Source: Bacilli bacterium (lineage in GTDB: Bacteria > Bacillota_I > Bacilli_A > RF39 > UBA660). Taken from it: a DNA stretch of 45,169 nucleotides. Location: positions 1 through 45,169 of the forward strand of contig JAFWNS010000018.1 of NCBI GenBank assembly GCA_017510225.1. Direction: 5' to 3'. The notes beneath the pieces were generated by a model. It searched no databases, had not been told where the DNA came from, and saw only the letters and a list, made by a program, of their open reading frames with translations. This document shows positions 9,090 to 17,098 of the stretch, one piece after another (the first letter of the stretch is position 1; every line of letters starts with the position of its first letter). Made by a program: the position numbers and the translations under genes.

Positions 9090-9254
9090 ATGGCTAAAGC
9101 TGGAAATAGACAAACAAAGACTCTTGAATGTGTAGAATGTAAAGAAGGAAACTATAGAGTTTCTAAAAATATTAAGAATACAACTGATCGTCTTGAATTA
9201 AATAGATATTGTCCTAGATGTAGAAAACATACTGTACATAAGGAGAAAAAATAA
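9090..9254 (+). CDS. rpmG: 50S ribosomal protein L33
   Basis: A short gene of 54 residues with AAGGAGGG before the ATG. The protein begins [17 protein letters not shown] and has two CXXC pairs (CVEC and CPRC), which bind zinc in the Cys-containing form of bL33. It is a structural part of the large ribosomal subunit near the E site. It is placed directly before efp, which also acts at the E site; the two share a promoter, separated by a weak hairpin. Confidence 0.93.
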   Translation: MAKAGNRQTKTLECVECKEGNYRVSKNIKNTTDRLELNRYCPRCRKHTVHKEKK

Positions 9255-9272
9255 GATAGAATCTTATTTTTT
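9251..9272 (+). terminator. Small terminator or attenuator between rpmG and efp
   Basis: ATAAGAT (9251-9257) pairs with ATCTTAT (9261-9267) with a three-base loop and five more Ts. No promoter fits before efp (9290), so this hairpin must be leaky or set the L33 to EF-P ratio. Confidence 0.6.
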
Positions 9273-9289
9273 AATTTAGGAGGAAGAAT

Positions 9290-9847
9290 ATGATTAGTAC
9301 TAATGATTTAAAAGGTGGAATAACTATAGAAGTTGAGGGTGCAATTTATGTTGTTATGGAAACTCAACATGTTAAACCTGGTAAAGGAGCAGCTATAGTT
9401 AAAGCTAAACTTAGAAATTTAAGAACTGGTTCTATTATAGAAAAGACTTTTAATGCAGGGGTTAAAGTAGCAACTGCTAGAATTGAAAAACAATTAATGC
9501 AGTATTTATATAATATGAATGATACTTATTATTTTATGAATATGAATACTTATGAGCAACTAGAATTATCTAAAGACTTAGTTGGTAATAATGCTAATTT
9601 CTTAAAAGAAAATTTAGAAGTATATATTACTATGTTTGAAGGTGAAGTTTTAGGTATAGATTTACCAGATAAAGTAGAACTAGTAATTACTCATACAGAA
9701 GCTGCTGTTAAGGGTAATACTACTAATAATGCATTAAAAGATGCTGAAGTAGAGACTGGTTATACTGTTAAAGTTCCATTATTTATTGAAGAAGGAGAAA
9801 CTATTATTGTTTCTACTAGTGATGGAAAATATGTATCAAGAGCGTAA
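9290..9847 (+). CDS. efp: Translation elongation factor P
   Basis: 185 residues, AGGAGGAAGA before the ATG. The N-terminal KOW-like domain holds KPGKGAA, whose Lys32 is the residue that reaches the peptidyl-transferase centre and is modified in many bacteria. Two OB-fold domains follow, with the C-terminal TGYTVKVPLFIEEGE and STSDGKYVSRA typical of the family. EF-P relieves stalls at polyproline. The peptidase pair at 12955-15490, whose B. subtilis relatives are tied to EF-P modification, lies a few genes downstream. Confidence 0.97.
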   Translation: MISTNDLKGGITIEVEGAIYVVMETQHVKPGKGAAIVKAKLRNLRTGSIIEKTFNAGVKVATARIEKQLMQYLYNMNDTYYFMNMNTYEQLELSKDLVGNNANFLKENLEVYITMFEGEVLGIDLPDKVELVITHTEAAVKGNTTNNALKDAEVETGYTVKVPLFIEEGETIIVSTSDGKYVSRA

Positions 9848-9857
9848 AGCTCTTTTT
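9838..9857 (+). terminator. Terminator after efp
   Basis: AAGAGC (9838-9843) pairs with GCTCTT (9849-9854), five-base loop, then a T run. The stem covers the last codons of efp and its stop. Confidence 0.75.
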
Positions 9858-9947
9858 ATTTTACGATTATTTACAATAAATACTTGTTAGTTCTTTTAAA
9901 ATATTATAATTATGTAGTATAATTATATTAAGAATAGGAGTATATAT

Positions 9948-12137
9948 ATGGCAAAGAGAAAAAGAAAAAAACAGGTAGAAAAAAGTTTTGGACATAGTGT
10001 AGAGTTATATGGAATATTATTTTTACTATGTTCTATTTTAGGTATAGGTAAATTTGGACCTGTAGGTAAGGGAATTGCGTCTTTTTCTTTATTTTTAGTT
10101 GGTTCTATTTATATAGTACTTCTATTAAGTTTATTTGTATTAGGTGTATATTTATTAATTAAGAGAGAGTGGCCTGATTTATTTAGTACTAAATTAATAG
10201 GTATATATTTATTTGTACTGGGATTACTTGTAATTATGCATAAAAATTTTATTACTGCTAATGATGGTAATATGATGTTAATATTTAAAGAAACTATAAA
10301 TCAGTTAGTATCTGGTTTTAATCAAATAATGAATCATGGTAATTTAAACAATTGGTTCTCTGTAGGTGGAGGAATTATTGGTGGAGTATTTGCTATTTTA
10401 TTTGATAAGTTATTTTCTTATATAGGGATGCAAATAATTGCTTGGGTACTTATGATTGTTGGTGTTTGTTTAGTTACTGGATTCTCAATTATTGATTACA
10501 TTAGAGATTGGTATAGAGAAAGAAAAGAGTCTAGACCTGATAAATCATCTGTTAAGATTAGTGATGGAAATGATGAAGATATAGATGATAATCATATTAC
10601 TATTAGTAGTATAGATGAATTATCTAAGGCTAATGTTAAAGATGTTGATAGTAAAGGTAGTGTTATAAATAAAGATTATCAATTGCCACCATTATCTCTA
10701 TTAAATAAACCTAAGAAAAAAGCTAAGGATATGGATAATAGTGTAATTGAGAAAAATATTCAGACTTTAGAAAAAGTATTAAGAGATTTTAAAATTAATG
10801 GTAAAGTAGTAGAAGTTCATATTGGACCTACTGTTGCACAATATGAAATAGAAATAGCTAGTGGTACTAGAGTTAATAAGATTACTTCTATTAATAGGGA
10901 ATTAGCTTTAGCATTAGCTAAAAAAGATGTACGTATAGAAGCACCTATTCCTGGTAAGAATACGGTTGGAGTAGAGTTTGCTAATGATGCTCCTACACCT
11001 GTTAGTTTCTATGAAATTATCAGTAGTAAATTAATGATGAATGCTCCTGATAAAAAATTAATGATACCTTTAGGTAAGAGTATCATGGGAGATATTGGTG
11101 TATGTGAAATTAATAAAATGCCACATATGTTGATTGCTGGTACTACTGGTTCTGGTAAATCTGTATGTGTTAATGGAATTATTTGTTCAATACTTATGAG
11201 AGCTAGACCAGATGAAGTTAAATTAGTAATGGTTGATCCTAAAGTAGTAGAATTATCTGGATATAATGGTATTCCACATTTAATGTGTCCAGTTGTTACT
11301 GATCCTAAGAAAGCGTCTGTTGCTTTAGCTAAAATGGTTAGAGAAATGGAAAGACGTTATGAAGTGTTTAGTGATAGTAGAACTAAAAATATTGAAGGAT
11401 ATAATTCATATGTAGAAAAATGGAATAATAAACATAAAGATGAGCCAAAAGAAAAACTACCATATATAGTAGTTATTATAGATGAGTTATCTGATTTAAT
11501 GATGGTAGCTGCTAAAGAAGTAGAGGATTCTATTTTAAGAATTACACAAAAAGCAAGAGCTGCTGGAATTCATTTAATAGTAGCAACTCAAAGACCATCT
11601 ACTGAAGTAATTACTGGTCTTATTAAAGCAAATATACCATCACGTATATCGTTTGCTGTTGGGTCTGGAATTGATTCACGTACTATCTTAGATCAGACAG
11701 GAGCAGAAAAATTACTTGGTAAAGGAGATATGTTATTCTTACCAATTGGTATGAATAATCCAACTCGTATTCAAGGATCATTTATAAATGATAACGAAAT
11801 AAAGAAAATTATTGACTTTACAGTATCACAACAAAAAGCACAATATGATGATGAGATGATGAATTTAAGTGCTGTTGATAGTTCTGATTCTAAATCAGCT
11901 GGTGCCACTGATACAAGTGATGATGATCCTTTGTACAATGATATAGTAAAATTTGTTATTGAAAACCAAAAAGCTAGTGCTTCACTATTACAAAGAAGAT
12001 TTAAACTAGGTTATAATAGAGCGGCTCGTATAATAGATTTATTAGAAGAACGTGGAGTTATTGGTCCAGCTAGAGGTTCTAAGCCTAGAGAAGTATTAGT
12101 AAAATTAGAATCCGAAGAAGAAAAAGAGGAAAAATAG
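9948..12137 (+). CDS. spoIIIE: DNA translocase FtsK/SpoIIIE
   Basis: 729 residues. The N-terminus has four or more membrane helices (about 15-185), then an acidic linker, then the RecA-like motor: Walker A AGTTGSGKS at 397-405 and a Walker B VVIIDELSD. The C-terminal gamma winged-helix (about 665-725; LLQRRFKLGYNRAARII) reads polar DNA motifs. The protein pumps chromosomal DNA through the division or sporulation septum. In a spore former with only this copy in view it may do both jobs, so the FtsK/SpoIIIE choice is by synteny with ymfF-ymfH. Start ATG 9948 follows AGGAG at 9936. Confidence 0.95.
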   Translation: MAKRKRKKQVEKSFGHSVELYGILFLLCSILGIGKFGPVGKGIASFSLFLVGSIYIVLLLSLFVLGVYLLIKREWPDLFSTKLIGIYLFVLGLLVIMHKNFITANDGNMMLIFKETINQLVSGFNQIMNHGNLNNWFSVGGGIIGGVFAILFDKLFSYIGMQIIAWVLMIVGVCLVTGFSIIDYIRDWYRERKESRPDKSSVKISDGNDEDIDDNHITISSIDELSKANVKDVDSKGSVINKDYQLPPLSLLNKPKKKAKDMDNSVIEKNIQTLEKVLRDFKINGKVVEVHIGPTVAQYEIEIASGTRVNKITSINRELALALAKKDVRIEAPIPGKNTVGVEFANDAPTPVSFYEIISSKLMMNAPDKKLMIPLGKSIMGDIGVCEINKMPHMLIAGTTGSGKSVCVNGIICSILMRARPDEVKLVMVDPKVVELSGYNGIPHLMCPVVTDPKKASVALAKMVREMERRYEVFSDSRTKNIEGYNSYVEKWNNKHKDEPKEKLPYIVVIIDELSDLMMVAAKEVEDSILRITQKARAAGIHLIVATQRPSTEVITGLIKANIPSRISFAVGSGIDSRTILDQTGAEKLLGKGDMLFLPIGMNNPTRIQGSFINDNEIKKIIDFTVSQQKAQYDDEMMNLSAVDSSDSKSAGATDTSDDDPLYNDIVKFVIENQKASASLLQRRFKLGYNRAARIIDLLEERGVIGPARGSKPREVLVKLESEEEKEEK

Positions 12138-12164
12138 AGGAGTATGATATATATTTCTCTTTTT
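12136..12164 (+). terminator. Probable terminator after the translocase gene
   Basis: AGAGGAGTA (12136-12144) pairs with TATTTCTCT (12152-12160), nine pairs with two G-U, then four Ts. Confidence 0.5.
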
Positions 12165-12194
12165 GAGTAAATTATAAGAAAGAAGGTTGATGAT

Positions 12195-12914
12195 ATGCCA
12201 ACACCACATATTGAATCTAAAAAAGGAGAGATCGCAGAATTAGTATTAATGCCAGGAGATCCATTACGTGCTAAATATATTGCAGAAAACTATTTAGAAG
12301 ATTATAAATTAGTTAATAAAGTACGTAATATGTATGCTTATACTGGTAAATATAAAGGGAAAAGAATAACTGTATTCGCATCAGGTATGGGTATACCTAG
12401 TATTGGAATATATTCTTATGAATTATTTAAGTTTTATGATGTAAAAAAGATTATTAGAATTGGTACTAGTGGTTCTTTTAGTAAAAATATACATGTATTA
12501 GATGTAGTTCTTGCTGAAGGTAGTTATGCTAAAAGTTATTTTGATCAATTAATTGATAATAATGATATAAATTATTGTATGTCTTCAGAAAAATTAAATA
12601 ATACAATATTAGAAATTGCTAAAGAAAAGAAAATTCCTATTAATTATGGAAAGATTATTACTAGTGATGTATTTGATTTATATACTGATAGTCAATATGA
12701 ATTTAGAAGTAATTATCCAGATGATGTTGATTTCTTAGCAGTAGAAATGGAAGCTTTTGGACTTTTATATGTTGCTAATAAATTTGGTAGGGAAGCTAGT
12801 TGTTTAACTACTGTAGTAGATTCTTTATATGATAAAAAAAGTATTACAAGAGAAGATAGAATAAGAAAATTAGATACTGAAATTTCTATTGCTCTTGATG
12901 CAATTATTAAATAA
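12195..12914 (+). CDS. deoD: Purine nucleoside phosphorylase, DeoD type
   Basis: 239 residues, as usual for hexameric DeoD. Seen: TPHI with His at position 5 (phosphate site of the neighbouring subunit), MPGDPLRAKYIAENYL, the GTSGS loop, VEMEAFGL with the ribose-binding Glu, and TVVDSLYD whose Asp takes the place of the catalytic Asp of the E. coli enzyme. It cleaves purine (deoxy)ribonucleosides with phosphate to free base and sugar-1-phosphate. The segment after that Asp differs from E. coli (SLYDKKSIT), which may shift base preference. It is a single gene between a terminator and the peptidase pair; Shine-Dalgarno AAAGAAGG. Confidence 0.93.
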   Translation: MPTPHIESKKGEIAELVLMPGDPLRAKYIAENYLEDYKLVNKVRNMYAYTGKYKGKRITVFASGMGIPSIGIYSYELFKFYDVKKIIRIGTSGSFSKNIHVLDVVLAEGSYAKSYFDQLIDNNDINYCMSSEKLNNTILEIAKEKKIPINYGKIITSDVFDLYTDSQYEFRSNYPDDVDFLAVEMEAFGLLYVANKFGREASCLTTVVDSLYDKKSITREDRIRKLDTEISIALDAIIK

Positions 12915-12954
12915 AATAATTTAATTTACATATACTAAAAATGCGAGGTGGACT

Positions 12955-14226
12955 ATGAAATATATAACTAAAAACTTAAGAACTTGTAAATTACATATAA
13001 TTAAAACTAAAAAATTTAAGACTATTACTGTTAGAATAAATTTTAGAAGTCCAATAGTAAAAAATGAAATAACTATGAGAAATATTTTAGCGGAAATGTT
13101 TACTCAATCTAGTAAAAATTATAAGACTAAAAGAGATTTAACTATTAAGGCTCAAGATTTATATTCTGTTGGAGTAAATACTTCTACTAATAGATTAGGT
13201 AATTATACTAATTTAAATTTTTTTCTTAATGTATTAAATGATAAATATACTGAAAAAGATAATTTTATAGAAGCATTTAATTTTTTTACTGATATTATAT
13301 TTAATCCTGATGTAGAAGATAATAAGTTTAATAAAGAAAGATTAGATATAGTTAAAGATTTATGTAGAAAGACACTTTTATCTATAAAAGAAGATCCAGC
13401 AAGTTATAGTGTACTTAGAATGTATGAATCTATAGATAGTAATAGTCCTATATCTTATAGAATGGTTGGATATTTAAATGATTTAGATAAGATTAATGAA
13501 AGTAATTTATATGATTATTATTTAAAGGTATTGAATAATGACTTAGTAGATATTTTTGTAATTGGTGATGTTAAAGAAGCAGAAATTATTAAGTTAGTTA
13601 AAGATAAAATAAAATTTAAGACTTTAAAGAAGGAAAGAGTTCCGTATATATTAAAAGAAGTTAAACCTAGAACTAGGTTATTAAAAGTTACTGAAAGTAT
13701 TGTAAATAATCAATCTAATTTAGTTATTGGTTGTAGAATAAATAATATTAGTGAGTATGAAAGAAATTATGTACTTACTTTGTTTAATGTTATATTTGGT
13801 GGTTCTCCTGATTCTAAATTATTTAAAGAAGTTAGAGAAAAGAATTCTTTATGTTATACAATTCGTTCTGTACCAAATAAGTTTGATAATTTATTAGTTA
13901 TTAGGGCAGGTATAGATAAGGAAAATTATAATAAAACTGTTACTTTAATTGATAAAATACTTACTAGTATGAAAAAAGGTAAGTTTACTGATAGTGATAT
14001 TAATATAGCTAAAGAATATTATAAAACTGCTTTAGATGATATTTTAGAAGATGAGAATAGAATTATTGATGATTATTTTATGAGTGAAATTATAAGTACT
14101 GATAATATTGATGAAAAGAGAAAAAATATAAATAAAGTTACTAAATCTGAGATAGTTAAAGTAGCTAAAAAGATTAAGATGGATACTATATATTTATTAG
14201 AGGGGGATATAAATGAAAAAAACTAG
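12955..14226 (+). CDS. ymfF: M16-family peptidase-like protein, YmfF type (non-catalytic partner)
   Basis: 423 residues with GAGGTGG before the ATG. It has the two-lobe M16 layout, but where the first lobe should carry the inverted zinc motif HXXEH it has AEMFTQSSKN, so the zinc site is missing. This fits the non-catalytic half of a heterodimer, as with YmfF/YmfH. The second lobe keeps the SRLFKEVREKNSLCYTI-type segment (here SKLFKEVREKNSLCYTI), a family hallmark. In B. subtilis these genes lie near spoIIIE and are annotated as associated with EF-P 5-aminopentanol modification; the same neighbourhood is kept here. Its end overlaps ymfH by 14 bases, so the two are translationally coupled. Confidence 0.82.
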   Translation: MKYITKNLRTCKLHIIKTKKFKTITVRINFRSPIVKNEITMRNILAEMFTQSSKNYKTKRDLTIKAQDLYSVGVNTSTNRLGNYTNLNFFLNVLNDKYTEKDNFIEAFNFFTDIIFNPDVEDNKFNKERLDIVKDLCRKTLLSIKEDPASYSVLRMYESIDSNSPISYRMVGYLNDLDKINESNLYDYYLKVLNNDLVDIFVIGDVKEAEIIKLVKDKIKFKTLKKERVPYILKEVKPRTRLLKVTESIVNNQSNLVIGCRINNISEYERNYVLTLFNVIFGGSPDSKLFKEVREKNSLCYTIRSVPNKFDNLLVIRAGIDKENYNKTVTLIDKILTSMKKGKFTDSDINIAKEYYKTALDDILEDENRIIDDYFMSEIISTDNIDEKRKNINKVTKSEIVKVAKKIKMDTIYLLEGDINEKN

Positions 14227-15490
14227 TTTAAAGGGATTAGATTTAGATATATTTACAGAGAAACTAGATAATGGATTAGAAGTTATATTTATCCCTTATA
14301 CAGATAAGAAAAATTATTTTATAACATATGCTACTAGATATGGTTCTACTGTTACTAAATTTAAACCAGTAGGATCTAAAAGAATGGTTTCTGTTCCTAC
14401 AGGAATTGCCCATTTTTTAGAGCATAAGATGTTTGAACAAGAAGATGGAGTTGATCCATTTACATTCTTTTCAATGAGTGGTACTGGTGCTAATGCATCT
14501 ACATCCTTTGATAGTACTCAATATATTTGTTATGGAACAAAGAATTTTAAAGAAAACTTTGATTTTCTTATTAAATATGTAAATAGTCCTTATTTTACTG
14601 CAGAAAATGTAGAAAAAGAAAAGGGTATAATTATAGAAGAATTAAAAATGTATTTAGATATTCCTGATTATAGATTAGAGAATAAATTGAAAGAAAGTGT
14701 ATATAAAACTCATCCTAGACGTATAGATATTGGTGGTACTATAAGTGATGTAGAGTCTATAACTAAAGAAGATTTATATAAGTGTTATGATAGCTTTTAT
14801 GTACCTAATAATATGTTTATTATAGTAGCTGGTAATTTTGATAAAGATGAAGCTATTTCTATAGTAAAAGATAATTTAAAAGATAAAAAGAAAGTTAAAT
14901 TACCGGAAATTAAAGAAGTTAAAGAACAAATTAGTGTAAATAAGAAGATGGATAGTTTTGAAGCTGATATAAATGTTTCTAAATTAGCTTTTGGTCTTAA
15001 GATACCAACTACATCTTTATCTATTAAAAATGATTTAGAATTAGATTTATATTTATCTATGTTTATTTCTATTGTGTTTGGTATATCTTCAGAATTTAGG
15101 GAAAAATTACGTAATAAAAAGCTAATTAATAATTTCTATACTGAACTTGAAAAAATTAAAGATTTTAGAGTGTTTAATATTATGGCTTCTACTGAAAATA
15201 TAGATGAATTAATTAAAGATATAAAATATGAATTAAAAAATATTAAAACAGATAAAGATACTTTTGAGAGAATTAAAAAAGTATGGATTGCGAATGAAGT
15301 TAGAATTACTGATAATGTAGATGCGACTGTGGGTAATATTTATGATGATATGATTAAATATAATAAAGTAATTACTAATAGAGTAGAATTAATTAGAAAG
15401 ATGGATTTTAAAAAGTTAAATAAGTTATTAACTGAGATAGATTTTAATAATTATTCAATTGTAAAGTTAAATGTAAAAGATGCGAAATAG
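14213..15490 (+). CDS. ymfH: M16-family zinc peptidase, YmfH type (catalytic partner)
   Basis: 425 residues; AGAGGGGG precedes the ATG inside ymfF. The inverted zinc motif HFLEH is at about residues 66-70 (two His ligands and the catalytic Glu), and the third ligand Glu is in the later IIIEELKMY segment, so this half should be active. The rest follows the two-domain M16B shape, with TAENVEKEKG and a weak second lobe. Family knowledge: related M16 pairs cut peptides or protein precursors in a closed chamber; this pair is linked to EF-P maturation by annotation and here by closeness to efp. Confidence 0.87.
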   Translation: MKKTSLKGLDLDIFTEKLDNGLEVIFIPYTDKKNYFITYATRYGSTVTKFKPVGSKRMVSVPTGIAHFLEHKMFEQEDGVDPFTFFSMSGTGANASTSFDSTQYICYGTKNFKENFDFLIKYVNSPYFTAENVEKEKGIIIEELKMYLDIPDYRLENKLKESVYKTHPRRIDIGGTISDVESITKEDLYKCYDSFYVPNNMFIIVAGNFDKDEAISIVKDNLKDKKKVKLPEIKEVKEQISVNKKMDSFEADINVSKLAFGLKIPTTSLSIKNDLELDLYLSMFISIVFGISSEFREKLRNKKLINNFYTELEKIKDFRVFNIMASTENIDELIKDIKYELKNIKTDKDTFERIKKVWIANEVRITDNVDATVGNIYDDMIKYNKVITNRVELIRKMDFKKLNKLLTEIDFNNYSIVKLNVKDAK

Positions 15491-15510
15491 TAGTATAAAA
15501 TACTATTATT
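15486..15510 (+). terminator. Probable terminator after ymfH
   Basis: AATAGTAGTA (15486-15495) pairs with TACTATTATT (15501-15510), ten pairs with one G-U and a five-base loop. The T tail is short, so it may leak. Confidence 0.5.
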
Positions 15511-15519
15511 TGTTATAAT
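15511..15519 (+). promoter_or_regulatory. Extended -10 promoter for the 15539 gene
   Basis: TGTTATAAT: TG, one base, TATAAT (15514-15519), touching the hairpin before it. The -35 is unclear. Confidence 0.6.
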
Positions 15520-15538
15520 TCAATTGGAGAGTGGTAGG

Positions 15539-16468
15539 ATGTATTTAATAAATGATTCTAAGTTTGATCAATCAAATGATGGGGATTTACAATTTAAAGA
15601 TGGTGAAAATAGACCTCCTAAGAAACCTAAAAATTTTAATTTTAACAAAAATACTTTAGTTACTTTTGGTGGGGCTATTTTACTAGGAATAGTAGTTTAT
15701 TTATTAACTAGTATGATGTTTAATGGTGGTAAAAATGATAATACTCCTACTAAGAGTGTAGCTAAAGATATAGATCTTAATAATAAGATAGTTCAAAGAT
15801 TATATGGATATGTTACTTATGGAGATTATGATATTTTTGAGAAGAATATGAGTGTGAAGTTAGAGAATTTATCTAATTATGATAAATTCTATTATGCTAG
15901 TGCTCTTATAAAAGAAAAAGATATAGAAGAATTACAAACTACTCAATCTAATACTAAAATACCTTCTATTAGTCAAAGTAGAATTAATGATTATATGGAA
16001 TTGTTATTTGGTAGTAAAGTTAAGTTTGAAAAGGATGTAAATATATCTTTAATCTTTAATTTTTATCGTAATGATAAAAATATAGTTAATTGTAAATATA
16101 ATAGTAATATGACTTCTTATAGTTTAGATTTTGTAGGTAAGAAAGAAATTACTAATACTAGTAATGATTATTATACGGAGTTATCTACTGCGAAGGTATT
16201 AAGTAATGGGGATTTACAGATAGTAGAAAAGATATTATATACAGATGTTAAATATAATGGTAATAAAGTTAATTATAGTGTATATAAAGATTATAATAAG
16301 ACTATGTTAATTGATAGTAAGAGTGATGTTTCTAAAGAATTATTTACTTTAAAAGATGTAATGAATGCTAATAAATCAAAAGTTACTAAAGTTATATATA
16401 CATTTAAAAAAGATAAAGAAAAGAATAATAATTATTATTTCTATAGTAGTAAAATAAAAATTAATTAG
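15539..16468 (+). CDS. Unknown single-pass membrane protein, paralogue of the 41894 gene
   Basis: 309 residues from ATG 15539, chosen because GGAGAG (15526-15531) lies seven bases upstream. A 38-residue, Pro/Lys-rich cytoplasmic segment leads into one membrane helix (about 40-60), and about 245 residues lie outside. The outer domain has the same order of elements as the product of 41894: an IVQxLY start, a KxYxAxxxI helix, an xLFG motif, a central Cys strand, an IVEKxxY-type strand and a final YTFKxDxxxNYxYxS end. No named family is recognised. It shares a transcript with the small TasA-like gene that follows 10 bases later. Confidence 0.78.
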   Translation: MYLINDSKFDQSNDGDLQFKDGENRPPKKPKNFNFNKNTLVTFGGAILLGIVVYLLTSMMFNGGKNDNTPTKSVAKDIDLNNKIVQRLYGYVTYGDYDIFEKNMSVKLENLSNYDKFYYASALIKEKDIEELQTTQSNTKIPSISQSRINDYMELLFGSKVKFEKDVNISLIFNFYRNDKNIVNCKYNSNMTSYSLDFVGKKEITNTSNDYYTELSTAKVLSNGDLQIVEKILYTDVKYNGNKVNYSVYKDYNKTMLIDSKSDVSKELFTLKDVMNANKSKVTKVIYTFKKDKEKNNNYYFYSSKIKIN

Positions 16469-16478
16469 GGTGATTAAT

Positions 16479-17042
16479 ATGACTAAGAGTAAAACTAAGA
16501 GAAATATGTATATTACATTAGCAATTGTTACTTTATTATTAGTTGCTATTGGTTATGCTTTATTAAATAGTAATTTAAGTATTAATGGTAATACTAAGTT
16601 AAAGAAGAATACTTGGGATATACATTTTGAAAATTTAGAAGAATCTAGTGATAGTGTTAATAGTACTATTTCAGAGATTGATAAAGAAATGACTATTAGA
16701 ACATCAGTTACTTTATCAAAACCAGGTGATTTCTATGAATATAGTGTTGATATTGCTAATGATGGTAGTGTAGATGGTATGATTGATAGTATTACTGGTA
16801 CTGGTTTAACTGAAGAACAAAAAAAATATATATCATATAGTTATAAATATAAAGATGGTAATTATATAAAGAGTAAACAAATATTAAAATCTAATACTAA
16901 GAGAACTTTAGTAGTACGTATTGAGTATAGAAAAGATATTGCAAGTACTGATTTACCTAATGAAGATAAAGAGGTAAATTTGGATTTAAATATTAATTAT
17001 ATTCAAGCAGATGATAGTGCTATAGAAGTTACTGATTATTAA
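16479..17042 (+). CDS. Small secreted or anchored protein with TasA/camelysin-like features
   Basis: 187 residues from ATG 16479 (AGGGTG just upstream; an in-frame GTG at 16470 overlaps that site). One hydrophobic N-terminal segment (about 10-30) ends in GYALLNSNLSINGNT, followed by a beta-rich domain with WDIHFEN and a KPGDFYEYSVDIANDGS segment. That PGD...N.G pattern is the one seen in TasA/CalY-like matrix and spore-coat proteins. No SipW-like peptidase is in the window. Its function is inference: an extracellular beta-sandwich protein. Confidence 0.65.
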   Translation: MTKSKTKRNMYITLAIVTLLLVAIGYALLNSNLSINGNTKLKKNTWDIHFENLEESSDSVNSTISEIDKEMTIRTSVTLSKPGDFYEYSVDIANDGSVDGMIDSITGTGLTEEQKKYISYSYKYKDGNYIKSKQILKSNTKRTLVVRIEYRKDIASTDLPNEDKEVNLDLNINYIQADDSAIEVTDY

Positions 17043-17043
17043 T

Positions 17044-17071
17044 AGATAGGTAGAAATACTTATCTTTTTTT
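17044..17071 (+). terminator. Terminator before lepA
   Basis: AGATAGGTA (17044-17052) pairs with TACTTATCT (17057-17065), one G-U, with a GAAA tetraloop, then seven Ts that run into the lepA promoter. Confidence 0.85.
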
Positions 17072-17079
17072 GATATAAT
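17071..17079 (+). promoter_or_regulatory. Extended -10 promoter for lepA
   Basis: TGATATAAT (TATAAT at 17074-17079), sharing its T with the terminator tail. The start of transcription, near 17086, falls at the first possible ATG (17087), which argues for the ATG at 17099 as the real start of lepA. Confidence 0.65.
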
Positions 17080-17098
17080 TATATATATGGTGATGAAT

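Noticed and set aside
9884-9923. Promoter before the spoIIIE/ftsK gene
   Set aside because: Two TATAAT boxes (9905 and 9918) exist, but no -35 at proper distance (TTGTTA at 9884 gives 15 bases to the first); I cannot choose, so I did not list it.
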